DNA of 64,000 nucleotides, taken from the NCBI RefSeq assembly GCF_900116875.1, contig NZ_FPCC01000011.1:39916-103915 (forward strand), given 5' to 3'. This document shows, piece after piece, positions 8,488-17,690 of this stretch. Positions within the stretch are counted from its first letter, which is position 1. Each line of letters opens with the position of its first letter. The translations under genes were made by a program, and so were the position numbers. The notes below the pieces were generated by a model. That model ran no database searches. It worked only from the letters and a program-made list of their open reading frames with translations, and was not told the origin of the DNA. The DNA comes from Butyrivibrio sp. INlla21. GTDB lineage: Bacteria; Bacillota; Clostridia; Lachnospirales; Lachnospiraceae.

Positions 8488-9423
8488 TCAATACAGAAGC
8501 ATCTTAGCTGCGCCAAATACTCCCGCATCGTTTCCAAGCTTTGCAAGAGCAAACTTAGCATCTGCACAGCCTGAGAATACATACTTCTTGAAGCTTGGCA
8601 TCAAAAGATCAAAGAGCATATCGCCGGCCTTGGAAACACCGCCGCCGATAACGATGATCTCAGGGTTAACAACAGTTGCAACCGCTGCGATACCTTTTCC
8701 GAGATAATAGCCGTATTTATCGGCACAGATCTTTGCGATCTTATCGCCGTTCTTTGCTGCATCGAAAATATCTTTACAAGCAAAGTCCTTGCCGCGAAGA
8801 ACACTGTCATCGTCGTACTCCGCAAGAACTCTTTTTGCAATTCTTACTGCACCGGTTGCGCTCGCAAACTGCTCAAAGCAGCCGTGATTACCACATCCGC
8901 ATGCATCGGGCTCATCATCTACAAGGTGAATGTGTCCGATCTCTCCGCCCGATCCTCTTGAACCTGTAAGGATCTTGCCTTCATTTATGATACCGCCGCC
9001 AACTCCGGTTCCGAGTGTTACAAGGAGCATGTTGGGATAACCCTGTCCGCCGCCCTTCCACTGCTCGCCGAGAGCCGCAACGTTAGCGTCGTTTCCTGCC
9101 TTAACGGGAAGCTTAAGTCTTGAATGAAGCTCATTAACAACATTCATCTTTTCCCAGCCAAGGTTAACCGCCTGATGGCAAACGCCGTCGACATTAACGG
9201 CACCGGGAACACCTACGCCCGCACCGATAACTTCAGAATCGTCGATGCCCTTTTCGTTCATCTTGGCTCTTATAGACTGCGCAACATCGGGAAGGATATT
9301 CTCTCCGTGATTCTCAGTTCTTGTGGGGATCTCCCAAACCTCGATCTTCTCGCCCGCCTCAGTGAGAAGTCCGATCTTAACCGTAGTTCCTCCGATGTCT
9401 ACGCCAAATACATATCTGCTCAT
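8488..9423 (-). CDS. glk: ROK-family glucokinase
   Basis: 311 residues. ATP-dependent phosphorylation of glucose to glucose-6-phosphate. N-terminal phosphate-binding motif DIGGTTVKIG, catalytic region GNDANVAALGEQW, TLGTGVGGGI, and the ROK zinc motif CGCGNHGCFEQFAS. In Firmicutes, glucose fed through glucokinase raises fructose-1,6-bisphosphate, which drives HPr-Ser46 phosphorylation by HprK, encoded just upstream. The close linkage of glk, hprK and the Crh-like gene therefore makes metabolic sense. Confidence 0.93.
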   Translation of the reverse strand: MSRYVFGVDIGGTTVKIGLLTEAGEKIEVWEIPTRTENHGENILPDVAQSIRAKMNEKGIDDSEVIGAGVGVPGAVNVDGVCHQAVNLGWEKMNVVNELHSRLKLPVKAGNDANVAALGEQWKGGGQGYPNMLLVTLGTGVGGGIINEGKILTGSRGSGGEIGHIHLVDDEPDACGCGNHGCFEQFASATGAVRIAKRVLAEYDDDSVLRGKDFACKDIFDAAKNGDKIAKICADKYGYYLGKGIAAVATVVNPEIIVIGGGVSKAGDMLFDLLMPSFKKYVFSGCADAKFALAKLGNDAGVFGAAKMLLY

Positions 9424-9499
9424 TTTCTATAATTCTCCTCTATAAATATGATAACGAAGTCAAAAGAAATATTGCCTCCGATTATTTCTGTCTTTCAGA

Positions 9500-10444
9500 T
9501 CAGTCGTCGTCTTCCTCTGATCTTCTCTTTGCAAGTGAATTCTGAACTCTGTTGTAGAGCTCCTGTGCCGCATTGTAACCCATTGCCTTCTGTCTGTGGT
9601 TAACCGCTGCGGACTCACAGATGACAGCAAGATTTCGTCCGGGACGAATCGGGATGCGATGGCACACGATCTTGTTTCCGAGGTACTCTGTGTACTCTTC
9701 TTCAAGACCGAGTCTGTCGTACTCTTTATCTTTATCCCAGTCCTCAAGCTTGATAACAAGGTCGATCGTCTGGGTCTCTCTTACACTCGATACACCGTAG
9801 AGGGTTTTAACGTCGATGATTCCGACACCTCTCATCTCGATGAAGTGCTTGGTTATATCGGGAGCCGAGCCGATAAGCGTCTCCTCACTTACTCTTCTAA
9901 GCTCAACAACATCATCGGATACAAGACGATGTCCTCTCTTGATAAGCTCTATTGCAGTCTCTGATTTACCAATTCCGCTCTCACCCGTGATAAGAACGCC
10001 GACACCGTAAACATCGACAAGAACGCCGTGGATTGAAATGCAGGGCGCAAGCTTAACATTGAGCCATCTGATGATCTCCGCCATAAATGCGGAAGTTGAT
10101 TTCTTGGTCATAAGTACAGGAACTTTTTCCTGCAATGCGATCTTTATGAATATAGGATCCGGAATGAGCTCTCTGCAGAAAACAACTCCCGGAATATCAA
10201 ACGATAGAAACTCTTTGTACATTTTCTCTTTTTCATCGTCGGAAAAAGACTCCATGTACGTGTACTCAACGAATCCGATTACCTGAAGTCTGGTCGCTTC
10301 AAAGTGTTCAAAGTAACCTGCGAGCTGAAGTGCCGGTCTGTTGATATCAGGCTGGCTGATACGGATCTTCTTGATGTCCAGCTCGGGTGTCAGATTATCG
10401 AGCTTCATTTTCTCGATGATGGTTTTAAGACTAACGCTTGCCAT
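9500..10444 (-). CDS. hprK: HPr kinase/phosphorylase
   Basis: 314 residues, family length. Bifunctional enzyme that phosphorylates and dephosphorylates Ser46 of HPr and Crh in response to ATP, fructose-1,6-bisphosphate and Pi, setting carbon catabolite repression. The Walker A motif GESGIGKSETAIEL, the following GHRLVSDDVVE, and EMRGVGIIDV (the HprK signature) are all intact; IHG at about 138 carries the catalytic His region. The HPr-like target with intact Ser46 is about 4 kb downstream in the same run. Confidence 0.96.
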   Translation of the reverse strand: MASVSLKTIIEKMKLDNLTPELDIKKIRISQPDINRPALQLAGYFEHFEATRLQVIGFVEYTYMESFSDDEKEKMYKEFLSFDIPGVVFCRELIPDPIFIKIALQEKVPVLMTKKSTSAFMAEIIRWLNVKLAPCISIHGVLVDVYGVGVLITGESGIGKSETAIELIKRGHRLVSDDVVELRRVSEETLIGSAPDITKHFIEMRGVGIIDVKTLYGVSSVRETQTIDLVIKLEDWDKDKEYDRLGLEEEYTEYLGNKIVCHRIPIRPGRNLAVICESAAVNHRQKAMGYNAAQELYNRVQNSLAKRRSEEDDD

Positions 10445-10506
10445 AAAGACCTCCCAATAAGCATTAACTATATACGGCTAAATAATATCATAGAAACTAT
10501 ACTTCT

Positions 10507-12381
10507 TCAATTTGCTTCGCTGTGAAAAAAGCCATAGATGTCTGCCGCAACATTCTCGGGAATCTCGGGAACCGCAGAGAGTTCCTCGACAGTTGCGTTC
10601 TTGATATCTTCTATCGATCTGAAATGCTTCATCAGCGCTTTTCTTCTTGCCGGGCCTATGCCGGGAATGTTATCCAGAGAGCTCTTGACCTGCGACTTGC
10701 TGCGAAGGGATCTGTGATATTCTATCGCGAATCTGTGCGCTTCGTCCTGAATCCTGGTGATGAGCTTAAAGCCCTCGGACCTTGTATCTATCGGCAGCTC
10801 TACATTATTAAAATATAGGCCTCTGGTTCTGTGATTGTCGTCTTTGACCATTCCGCATACGGGGATCTTGATTCCAAGTTCTTCAAGAACTTGCAAACAG
10901 ATGTTGACCTGACCGCGTCCGCCGTCCATAAGTATAAGATCGGGAAACTTGGTAAAGCTTCCGTATTTCGCATCGATATCTCTTACTTCAAGCTCTTGTC
11001 TTTCTTCGATTCCGTGAAGGAGACGCCTCGTAAGGACTTCGTGCATGCACGCGTAGTCATCGGGACCCGCGACAGTTTTTATCCTAAACTTTCTGTAGTC
11101 ACTCTTTTTAGGTTTACCTTTTTCATATACGACCATTGAACCAACATTGGCAAAGCCACTGATATTCGAGATATCATAGGCTTCCATTCGGTTAAGGCCT
11201 TTTATACCAAGGAGCTTTTCAATCTCTTTTACCGCTCCTATTGTTCTTCCTTCTTCGCGCTTGATGCGCTCTTTATCTTTACTTAAGACAAGCTGTGCGT
11301 TCTGCGCCGCAAGCTCCATGAGTTTTTCCTTCTGACCTCTTTCGGGGACGGTGATATATACCCTGCTGCCTTTTCTTGTCGAGAGCCATTTTTCAATGAT
11401 CTCCATGTCTTCTATTGTCTCAGGAAGCATAAGGGTTCTGGGAATAAACGGTGTGCCCGCATAGAATTGTTTTACAAAATCCTGAAGGATCTCGGCCTGC
11501 GGATTTTCAGACACGTGTGTCATATAGAAATGCTCTCTGCCGATAAGCCTTCCGTCTCGCACAAAGAATACCTGAACTACCGCATCTTTGTCATCCGATG
11601 CGATCGCGATGATATCTTTATCTTCCATAGAAGAGTCTGTCATTTTCTGCTTCTGCGCAACGACCCTGACGCTCGCAAGAAGATCTCTGTAGCGCGCCGC
11701 TGCCTCGAAATCGAGCTCGTCCGACGCATCCTGCATCTTCTGCTCAAGCTCTTTTATAATGACGCCGTAATTGCCGCCCAAGAATTCAAGCGCTTTATCG
11801 ACCCTTTCTCTGTACTGCTCTTTGGTGACTTCACCGGTGCAGGGGCCGCAGCACTGCTTCATATGATAATTAAGGCACGGTCTCTCTAGCCCGATATCTC
11901 TCGGAAGATTCCTATTGCAGGTCCTGAGTCCGTAGAGTTTGTTTATCAGATCGATAGTGTCTTTTACCGCTGCCGCGCTCGTGAAAGGGCCGAAGTATCT
12001 CGATCTGTCTTTTTTCATAAGTCTGGAAAAAAGAACTCTCGGATAATCCTCGGCTACCGTGACTTTAATGTAGGGGTATGTCTTATCGTCTTTTAACAGG
12101 GTATTGTATCTTGGGCAGTGCTCCTTGATGAGATTGTTCTCGAGCACAAGTGCCTCAAGTTCGGAATCCGTGACAATGTATTCGAATCTCGCGATCTGCT
12201 TGACCATCCTGTCGATCTGCGGTCCGCGACCTATATTTGAACGAAAATAAGACCTGACACGATTGTGCAGGTTTATCGCCTTGCCTACATACATGATGGT
12301 GTCGTTGGCATCATGCATGATGTAGACCCCGGGCTTGTTCGGGAGTTTTTTTAGTTCTTCTTTGACATCAAAGTTTGCCAT
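10507..12381 (-). CDS. uvrC: Excinuclease ABC subunit C
   Basis: 624 residues. UvrC makes both incisions in nucleotide excision repair. N-terminal GIY-YIG nuclease (KPGVYIM ... YVGKA, residues 15-37), Cys-containing segment CNRNLPR ... [16 protein letters not shown] motif region around 205-235, RNase H-like C-terminal nuclease ([11 protein letters not shown] ... [10 protein letters not shown]), and a final helix-hairpin-helix pair ([17 protein letters not shown]). The start overlaps the 3' end of the upstream 156-residue gene by 14 bp, so translation is probably coupled. Confidence 0.97.
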   Translation of the reverse strand: MANFDVKEELKKLPNKPGVYIMHDANDTIMYVGKAINLHNRVRSYFRSNIGRGPQIDRMVKQIARFEYIVTDSELEALVLENNLIKEHCPRYNTLLKDDKTYPYIKVTVAEDYPRVLFSRLMKKDRSRYFGPFTSAAAVKDTIDLINKLYGLRTCNRNLPRDIGLERPCLNYHMKQCCGPCTGEVTKEQYRERVDKALEFLGGNYGVIIKELEQKMQDASDELDFEAAARYRDLLASVRVVAQKQKMTDSSMEDKDIIAIASDDKDAVVQVFFVRDGRLIGREHFYMTHVSENPQAEILQDFVKQFYAGTPFIPRTLMLPETIEDMEIIEKWLSTRKGSRVYITVPERGQKEKLMELAAQNAQLVLSKDKERIKREEGRTIGAVKEIEKLLGIKGLNRMEAYDISNISGFANVGSMVVYEKGKPKKSDYRKFRIKTVAGPDDYACMHEVLTRRLLHGIEERQELEVRDIDAKYGSFTKFPDLILMDGGRGQVNICLQVLEELGIKIPVCGMVKDDNHRTRGLYFNNVELPIDTRSEGFKLITRIQDEAHRFAIEYHRSLRSKSQVKSSLDNIPGIGPARRKALMKHFRSIEDIKNATVEELSAVPEIPENVAADIYGFFHSEAN

Positions 12382-12838
12382 TATAATACTTGCTTATGAT
12401 CTCACGCTCGATAATGAAATCGGACTTGTTATCCGGCTCGGGCTCTGGATCCTTGATCTCTTCAAGTACCCTAGTAGCATACTCCTCAGCACTTTCAAGG
12501 GGCATAGTCTGCTCCAAGTATCTGAGGTCTTTACTATAAAGAAGGTAGTTCTCGTTCTTACCTTCAAAAAAGTTCTCTGCTTTTTTCCAAAGGCTCTCGG
12601 AAGTGCCCCATGTAACTACGGCTTTGCCGCTGCCTATATGGCCACTCTGCGCGCCCTGTTCCTGAGCTGCTCGTCTGATCTTCTCAGCACCTTTTCTTGC
12701 ACTGCTGCCGCTAAGAACCATGATGTAGTGATACATTCCAAGCTTGAACCACATAAGAATGGCAAGCAAGAACATAACTACAGCTATGATGGTTGAAACA
12801 GTCGCAACCATATTGAAATATTGAATATTTCCGTCCAT
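12368..12838 (-). CDS. Single-pass membrane protein of unknown function
   Basis: 156 residues. One strong hydrophobic helix at about residues 12-34 ([18 protein letters not shown]), then a cytosolic basic/acidic tail ([14 protein letters not shown] and a Glu/Pro-rich DPEPEPDN near the end). No family was recognised. A 6-bp hairpin (12850-12871) directly precedes its GGAGG Shine-Dalgarno site. It is the third gene of the PP2C - Ser/Thr kinase transcription unit and overlaps uvrC. A part in kinase signalling or the T7SS membrane complex is possible from context only. Confidence 0.75.
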   Translation of the reverse strand: MDGNIQYFNMVATVSTIIAVVMFLLAILMWFKLGMYHYIMVLSGSSARKGAEKIRRAAQEQGAQSGHIGSGKAVVTWGTSESLWKKAENFFEGKNENYLLYSKDLRYLEQTMPLESAEEYATRVLEEIKDPEPEPDNKSDFIIEREIISKYYNGKL

Positions 12839-12876
12839 ATCAATCCTCCGTTATCCCGCAAAAGAGATAACTTCAA

Positions 12877-14562
12877 TCATTTGCCGACGTTGTCCAGCAC
12901 TTCCAATGCCGAATCAACGATTCTCTGCGTCTCTTCCATTAAGTCTTTCTGCTTCTGCGTAAGCTCATAAGAGATAATAATATCTTTCTCAATATGAGTG
13001 TGAATAGCATAAAGCTCGTCTGTCATCTCCTGAAGCCCTACACCGTCTGCGTAGAACTTATTGGCATTATTATATACCTGGCTTGCAAGCTCTTTATAGA
13101 TTACAAGAGCAGTTACTACATTGTCAGCCTTGGCAATATTACCGTCTGCTATAGCTACGAGATCGTTCCAGAAGTCCATGTAGCTAACTTCCTTATCGCC
13201 ACTCTTAGACTCTTTTCCTATGATCGAATAGTACTGTGAGATCTTGCCAAGCCTTGTAGCTCTTTCCTGTCTGGACTTGGGAAGTCTTCTCTGACTTGTT
13301 GCAAGCTCAAACCACTTGGCAGCCATCTGCTTGTTGCCTGTATCATTATAATTGTAGAAATACGCAAGTCCATATTCATAAGCCACTGCCGCATAAGCAT
13401 CTTTATCCTGAGAAAGTTTTTTCTCTATGGTGCTGTTATCTACGGGAGTGATCATGATCTGTCTGATCAGCTCGTCTTCTTCCTTGGTCAAAACCTCATC
13501 TTTAAGGAAGACTTTATTAAGAAGATCGAGGTATCCGTCTTTATTGGTGGGCTGTACCATTATAGCTTTCGTGTACAAAGTGGTCGCGGTCAGTTCATCC
13601 TCTGCGGCATTAGCGGCAGCTTTATATTCGATGTAGCTTTCCTCCACTATGTTTTTAGCCCTGCTGTGTGAATCTATCGCTGTTACTGTAGCAAGGAAAC
13701 AAATAATAAGGACGGTAACAAAAAGAGAAACGCTGAGCTTAGCCTCTTTTCTGTAGCCCTTATCGAGCTCTAAATAGTTCTGAAGATCGTACATTACTTC
13801 CGCGCAGGAGTTGTATCTGTCCTCGGGATTACTCTGTACGCATTTGTTTATGATGTACTCAAGTCCGGGTGAAAGCGCCGGATTCCAGTCTCTTATCGGC
13901 TTGAACTCGTACGGAGGCTCACTCGGGCTGTGTCCGGTAACAAGGTGATACAACGTCGCTCCAAGGCAGTAAATATCTGTTCTTGCGTCGGTCTGTCCCA
14001 TTCCGCCGAACTGCTCGGGTGCCGCGTAATCACGGGTTCCAAGGTATGAAGTATCGCCGGTATTTTCTTCTTTATACTCACGTGCCGTACCAAAATCGAT
14101 AAGTGTGATCGTTCCGTTGGGACGAAGCATAATATTGGACGGTTTAAGATCTCTGTATATGATCGCGGGTTCTCTTGTGTGAAGGTACTCGAGAACGTCA
14201 CAGAGCTGGATTCCCCACTCTATTACGTACTCCTGAGGCTGTGGTCCGATGTAATCAAGCGCTCTCTCAAGAGTGTTGCCCTCGATATAATCCATAACGA
14301 TAAGGAAGCGACCATCCTCTTCGATAACGTCGACGATGCTCGGTAGATATGGATGAGAAAGAGTCTTCAAAAGCTCAGTCTCCGTTATAAGGCTCTGCTT
14401 GACAAGCTGGAAATTGGTCACGGCATCTTCCCTGACCTCTTTGATCGCCCACTGCTTGTTGGCACGCTCGTTCATCGCAAGATAAACCGTGCTCATTCCG
14501 CCTTGGCCTATTACATTAAGTACCTTGTACTTCCCTCCGACAATGCTTCCTATTTCTAACAT
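12877..14562 (-). CDS. Transmembrane Hanks-type Ser/Thr protein kinase
   Basis: 561 residues. Kinase domain 1-265 with all catalytic landmarks: glycine loop GQGGMSTVY (19-27), Lys41 in AIKEV, Glu61, YRDLKPSN with Asp138 and Asn143, DFG 156-158, and APEQF at 181. One membrane helix at about 276-297, then about 260 residues outside the membrane, helical and without PASTA repeats, possibly TPR-like. The HRD His is Tyr here, a common variant. It follows a PP2C phosphatase gene by 45 bp. Neighbouring T7SS genes carry FHA phosphothreonine readers. EssB/YukC of known T7SSb has the same overall topology but with a dead kinase fold; this protein appears active. Confidence 0.93.
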   Translation of the reverse strand: MLEIGSIVGGKYKVLNVIGQGGMSTVYLAMNERANKQWAIKEVREDAVTNFQLVKQSLITETELLKTLSHPYLPSIVDVIEEDGRFLIVMDYIEGNTLERALDYIGPQPQEYVIEWGIQLCDVLEYLHTREPAIIYRDLKPSNIMLRPNGTITLIDFGTAREYKEENTGDTSYLGTRDYAAPEQFGGMGQTDARTDIYCLGATLYHLVTGHSPSEPPYEFKPIRDWNPALSPGLEYIINKCVQSNPEDRYNSCAEVMYDLQNYLELDKGYRKEAKLSVSLFVTVLIICFLATVTAIDSHSRAKNIVEESYIEYKAAANAAEDELTATTLYTKAIMVQPTNKDGYLDLLNKVFLKDEVLTKEEDELIRQIMITPVDNSTIEKKLSQDKDAYAAVAYEYGLAYFYNYNDTGNKQMAAKWFELATSQRRLPKSRQERATRLGKISQYYSIIGKESKSGDKEVSYMDFWNDLVAIADGNIAKADNVVTALVIYKELASQVYNNANKFYADGVGLQEMTDELYAIHTHIEKDIIISYELTQKQKDLMEETQRIVDSALEVLDNVGK

Positions 14563-14607
14563 AGCTGCTTCCTATCATTAATATCGCGTATTCGTCATAG
14601 CGCAATA

Positions 14608-15426
14608 CTAGTATGCGTAAATTTGTATGGCAGAAATGTTATCTTTCTCGCCTTTTGATTTAATAAGTTCCAAAATCTCGTCAAGTTTCTTTTGCATATC
14701 ATCTTCTGTTACATCGGGCAAAATGTCAAGTCCATCTGTAAATTCTTCTTCGGTGAGTTTGCGCCAAAAACCGTCAGAGCACAGTATTGCTGAGGTATTG
14801 GGGGCAACTTCTCCAAAAATAAATTGTGGCTTGACCGTCTCGGATGCACCGACGCATTGCAAAAGAACACTTCGCTGAGGGCTCTCCTCCGCTTCATCTC
14901 TTGTCATAACGCCCTTGTCTATGAGACTTTGGACAACGCTCTGATCATGAGTGATCTGCGTTTTCTCTTTGTCTTTTAACATATATATACGTGAATCGCC
15001 GACATTGACGGCAATGAATTCATCGCCGATAAAAAGAATAGCGACAACGGTGGTTCCCAGTTTGGCTCCGTTTGCTCTTCCGAACGCGCCCAGTCTCTTG
15101 TTGACGTCGTTAATAAGCTCTGTCCACTGGTACTGAATCTCCGCCCGGACATCCGCCTGTTCGCCTTCCGATTCATTGTCGAGCCGTTCTGTCTTGTTCT
15201 TTCCGGAAAGCGCCGCCGGGAGTCCCTTTTCAAACCATGTCGCGAAAGCCGCAACGAGATCCGAACTTGCAACCTCTCCCTGAGACAGTCCGCCCATTCC
15301 GTCGCACAAAACGCCCATCAGAACCTTTCCGTATTGACTTGTTCCCGCCACCTTAACCATGATGGCGTCCTGATTGACCTGTTTCACCAGGCCTTTGTCA
15401 GTGCAAAAGCACACTTTAAATTCCAT
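14608..15426 (-). CDS. PP2C-family protein Ser/Thr phosphatase
   Basis: 272 residues. Metal-dependent phosphatase with the expected acidic motifs: NQDAIMV, LCDGMGGLSQGEVAS, VGDSRIYML, ITHDQSVV, ILCSDGFWRKL and a final KGEKDNISAI. These residues bind the two Mn/Mg ions. It has no membrane segment, so it is cytosolic. Paired with the downstream transmembrane kinase it forms the usual kinase/phosphatase switch. A strong promoter lies just upstream (15467-15495). Confidence 0.95.
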   Translation of the reverse strand: MEFKVCFCTDKGLVKQVNQDAIMVKVAGTSQYGKVLMGVLCDGMGGLSQGEVASSDLVAAFATWFEKGLPAALSGKNKTERLDNESEGEQADVRAEIQYQWTELINDVNKRLGAFGRANGAKLGTTVVAILFIGDEFIAVNVGDSRIYMLKDKEKTQITHDQSVVQSLIDKGVMTRDEAEESPQRSVLLQCVGASETVKPQFIFGEVAPNTSAILCSDGFWRKLTEEEFTDGLDILPDVTEDDMQKKLDEILELIKSKGEKDNISAIQIYAY

Positions 15427-15466
15427 GTTGTCACCTAGATCATTATTAGCATAGCTATTGGATTAT

Positions 15467-15495
15467 ATTATATAAAACTTCATTGGGAGTATCAA
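15467..15495 (-). promoter_or_regulatory. Strong sigma-A promoter for the PP2C-kinase unit
   Basis: On the minus strand TTGATA is followed after exactly 17 bp by TATAAT, 41 bp before the PP2C start codon. This is a near-consensus vegetative promoter and shows that the phosphatase, kinase, membrane protein and perhaps uvrC can be transcribed independently of the toxin/immunity array upstream. Confidence 0.8.
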
Positions 15496-15507
15496 TTCTT
15501 TCTGCTT

Positions 15508-16326
15508 CTATTTATCAGCTATATCTTGGCTATCATAAAAATAGAATAATCCCAAAAAGACTAGTGTCGGAATCGTTAAAAACAACTGCACACGCAATGA
15601 TGATATAAAGGACAATATCATATATTTACCAACTATTGCTCCTATAATTTTTACTATGATACTAAAGAATATAAGCAAAGCAGGAGCGATAAATATAAAT
15701 TTAAACTTTCCTGTAGAAAGTCGCTCTCCCTTTATTCCGTAATGGCTGACAATTCGAAAAAGCAAGACATATGCCAATCCAACCATAAATGCTCCAACTG
15801 TGAAAGCAATATAAAAGATGATCTCACCGGATTCCGCCGTAATATTCCTTACCAGTACAACCATCATTCTAACCAGATTAATAACCGAAGACAGAACAAA
15901 TCCTCCGTACACAAACTGTGAAAATCTATATTTTCTTATCAGCAATATTGATATGACAAGAAGAAGCGGTAATATTCCATCCAATATAAACATTATGGAA
16001 TACAGTGCCGCCATAACGCTTGAAAAAGCAATTAACCCATCCATTTTTATAGCTTCGAATGATGTGATTAACGATGCAAAAAATCCATAAACCGAAAATA
16101 TCTCCGCCAGGACATTGAAAAGAACCGCCTTTGACGAAAACTGTCTTTTTGTACTGTCTGTCTTGTCCGGTAGGATATTCGCATGTATCAAAGCTATGAT
16201 CGGAGTTACCAATCCATAAAAGAAAAATCCGATCTTAGCTCCGTAATAGCCTTTATTGTTCACTATATTCATTGCGATAAAAGCCAGCAGAAAAGCTACT
16301 GCCAAGCTTATAAATTTAAGGATCAT
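15508..16326 (-). CDS. Polytopic membrane protein of unknown function
   Basis: 272 residues, nearly all hydrophobic, with about eight or nine predicted helices (for example LAVAFLLAFIAMNIV at the N-terminus and FLTIPTLVFLGLFYF near the C-terminus). No transporter motif or known family was recognised. It is last in the toxin/immunity array and directly before the PP2C promoter. It could be a membrane-type immunity protein or a T7SS membrane component, but nothing in the sequence decides. It does not resemble EsaA, which is much longer with a large extracellular part. Confidence 0.7.
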   Translation of the reverse strand: MILKFISLAVAFLLAFIAMNIVNNKGYYGAKIGFFFYGLVTPIIALIHANILPDKTDSTKRQFSSKAVLFNVLAEIFSVYGFFASLITSFEAIKMDGLIAFSSVMAALYSIMFILDGILPLLLVISILLIRKYRFSQFVYGGFVLSSVINLVRMMVVLVRNITAESGEIIFYIAFTVGAFMVGLAYVLLFRIVSHYGIKGERLSTGKFKFIFIAPALLIFFSIIVKIIGAIVGKYMILSFISSLRVQLFLTIPTLVFLGLFYFYDSQDIADK

Positions 16327-16373
16327 TAATCTATTTCCTCCAAATAGTTTTCATACAGTAAAAATAATTATTT

Positions 16374-16895
16374 CTACAGATTGTCCCGTAAATAATGCTC
16401 ATAAACTCGAATCAATTCATCAATATCAACATTCTTCTCTTCAACGTAAGGTTTTGATAACATTTCCCCATCTTTTTTTGTGTATACAACCCTTACCTTC
16501 GGCGCTGACACCTCATTTCTATCTAGCTGTTTCCTGCATACATATTGTTCGATTCCTAACCATCCCGGAAGCAATCCCAGTCCATACTCAATTTCAATCT
16601 TTCCATCTATAATATTATTAACTAACCACTCTGTAGGAATCTTAGACAATCCGGTGTCATAATCCACATAACACATTACATAGAAAATATCTGTCAATTC
16701 TTCTTCATCTACTTTTTTTGCCATATCCCCATAACTATTCGGCTGAAAATCCATTCTATATTTTTGAGGATCACTTGTAATTATATGACTATAATCAGCA
16801 TGTTCCGCCTTATAGAATCTCCAATCTTCACCGAATTGTACAATCTTACACGTATAGCGGTATTCATTTCCTTTATATTTTGCTATCATATTCAT
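16374..16895 (-). CDS. Immunity-type protein, paralogue 1 of 3
   Basis: 173 residues, no recognised family. Clearly paralogous to the proteins at 18869-19390 and 17691-18203: shared MNMIAKYKGNEYRY-type start, IPTEWLVNNIIDGKIEIEYG and GLLPGW core, KVR-x-YTKKDG and VDIDELI-x-Y ending. The copy at 18869 lies directly downstream of a toxin tip and the one at 17691 directly downstream of an orphan tip, so the family probably neutralises that toxin type; this third copy has no toxin beside it. Cytosolic, no signal peptide. Confidence 0.75.
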   Translation of the reverse strand: MNMIAKYKGNEYRYTCKIVQFGEDWRFYKAEHADYSHIITSDPQKYRMDFQPNSYGDMAKKVDEEELTDIFYVMCYVDYDTGLSKIPTEWLVNNIIDGKIEIEYGLGLLPGWLGIEQYVCRKQLDRNEVSAPKVRVVYTKKDGEMLSKPYVEEKNVDIDELIRVYEHYLRDNL

Positions 16896-16938
16896 GGCTG
16901 TATTATACCTTTTTACTCACACGCATTACGGTTCTTCT

Positions 16939-17253
16939 TTAAGATGTATACCATTTTAACTTGTCTTGATATATGCTCTCTGCTCTTCTAACCTTCTCCA
17001 CTAATAAGTCACATGCCTCTTCTTCAGTGGCTACAACTTTAGAATATCTAGGCATTCCTCTTTCAGATTCCGTTATGAAAATGCGATATCTTCCGTCCTC
17101 TAACTTATGTATTCCAAATACATCTGTACAGTTATGCCATTCATTATTACTATAAACCACTTCTCCTTTAACATATTCTTTTACGGTACCATCCATGTGT
17201 ACCTTCAGTAAATCCTCTTTCTCTAACACCTCTTCTAATTCAGGAATATTCAT
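16939..17253 (-). CDS. Small immunity-type protein, tandem copy 1
   Basis: 104 residues. Paralogue of the next gene upstream: both begin MNIPELEE-x-L-x-KEDLL, share HMDGTVK-x-YVKGEV, TDVFGI and a SERG ... TEEEAC segment, and end near L-x-WYT. The ERG ... EEAC pattern recalls beta-rich immunity proteins of polymorphic toxin loci (Imm59-like is a tentative thought only). The gene is part of a tandem duplication with its own leader repeat. Confidence 0.7.
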   Translation of the reverse strand: MNIPELEEVLEKEDLLKVHMDGTVKEYVKGEVVYSNNEWHNCTDVFGIHKLEDGRYRIFITESERGMPRYSKVVATEEEACDLLVEKVRRAESIYQDKLKWYTS

Positions 17254-17258
17254 TTTGG

Positions 17259-17645
17259 ATTCCTCTTAACTAATGAATCTTTTTACTTTTTATTTTTTTC
17301 TGTATACCATTGCAATGATTTTTTATATATTCTGTCCTTTCTTCTAATCATCTCTAATAAATCTTCACATGCCTCTTCTTCAGTCCCGTACATACTAGTG
17401 TAATCAGATATTCCTCTTTCAGAGTCATTTATAAAAGTATAATATAACCCCTCATCAGACTTAACTATTCCGAATACATCTGTATATTTTTGCCATTCGC
17501 CATTTTTATATATCACTTCGCCTTTCACATATTTTTTAACGGTACCATCCATATGTATCTCAAGCAAATCTTCTTTCTTTAATGTCTCCTCTAATTCAGG
17601 AATATTCATTTTTAATTCCTCTTAACTAATGAATCTTTTTACTTT
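17259..17645. repeat. Perfect 31-bp direct repeats flanking the tandem immunity gene
   Basis: The same 31 bp (attcctcttaactaatgaat followed by ctttttacttt) occurs at 17259-17289 and 17615-17645, 356 bp apart, covering the leader and Shine-Dalgarno of each small immunity gene and the 3' end of the gene before it. The unit is therefore one gene plus its leader, copied head to tail; unequal crossing-over between these repeats could add or remove copies. Confidence 0.85.
17283..17609 (-). CDS. Small immunity-type protein, tandem copy 2
   Basis: 108 residues, paralogue of the 104-residue gene that follows it after 29 bp. Shared blocks: HMDGTVKKYVKGEV, TDVFGI, SERGIS and GTEEEACEDLL. A Lys-rich end (TEKNKK) extends it slightly. 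Function is inferred only from position in the immunity array between toxin-tip cassettes; the cognate toxin is unknown. Confidence 0.7.
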   Translation of the reverse strand: MNIPELEETLKKEDLLEIHMDGTVKKYVKGEVIYKNGEWQKYTDVFGIVKSDEGLYYTFINDSERGISDYTSMYGTEEEACEDLLEMIRRKDRIYKKSLQWYTEKNKK

Positions 17646-17690
17646 ATATTTTTTCCCCAATCCTCCAGAGCAAAGAATTTCCGCTTACTT

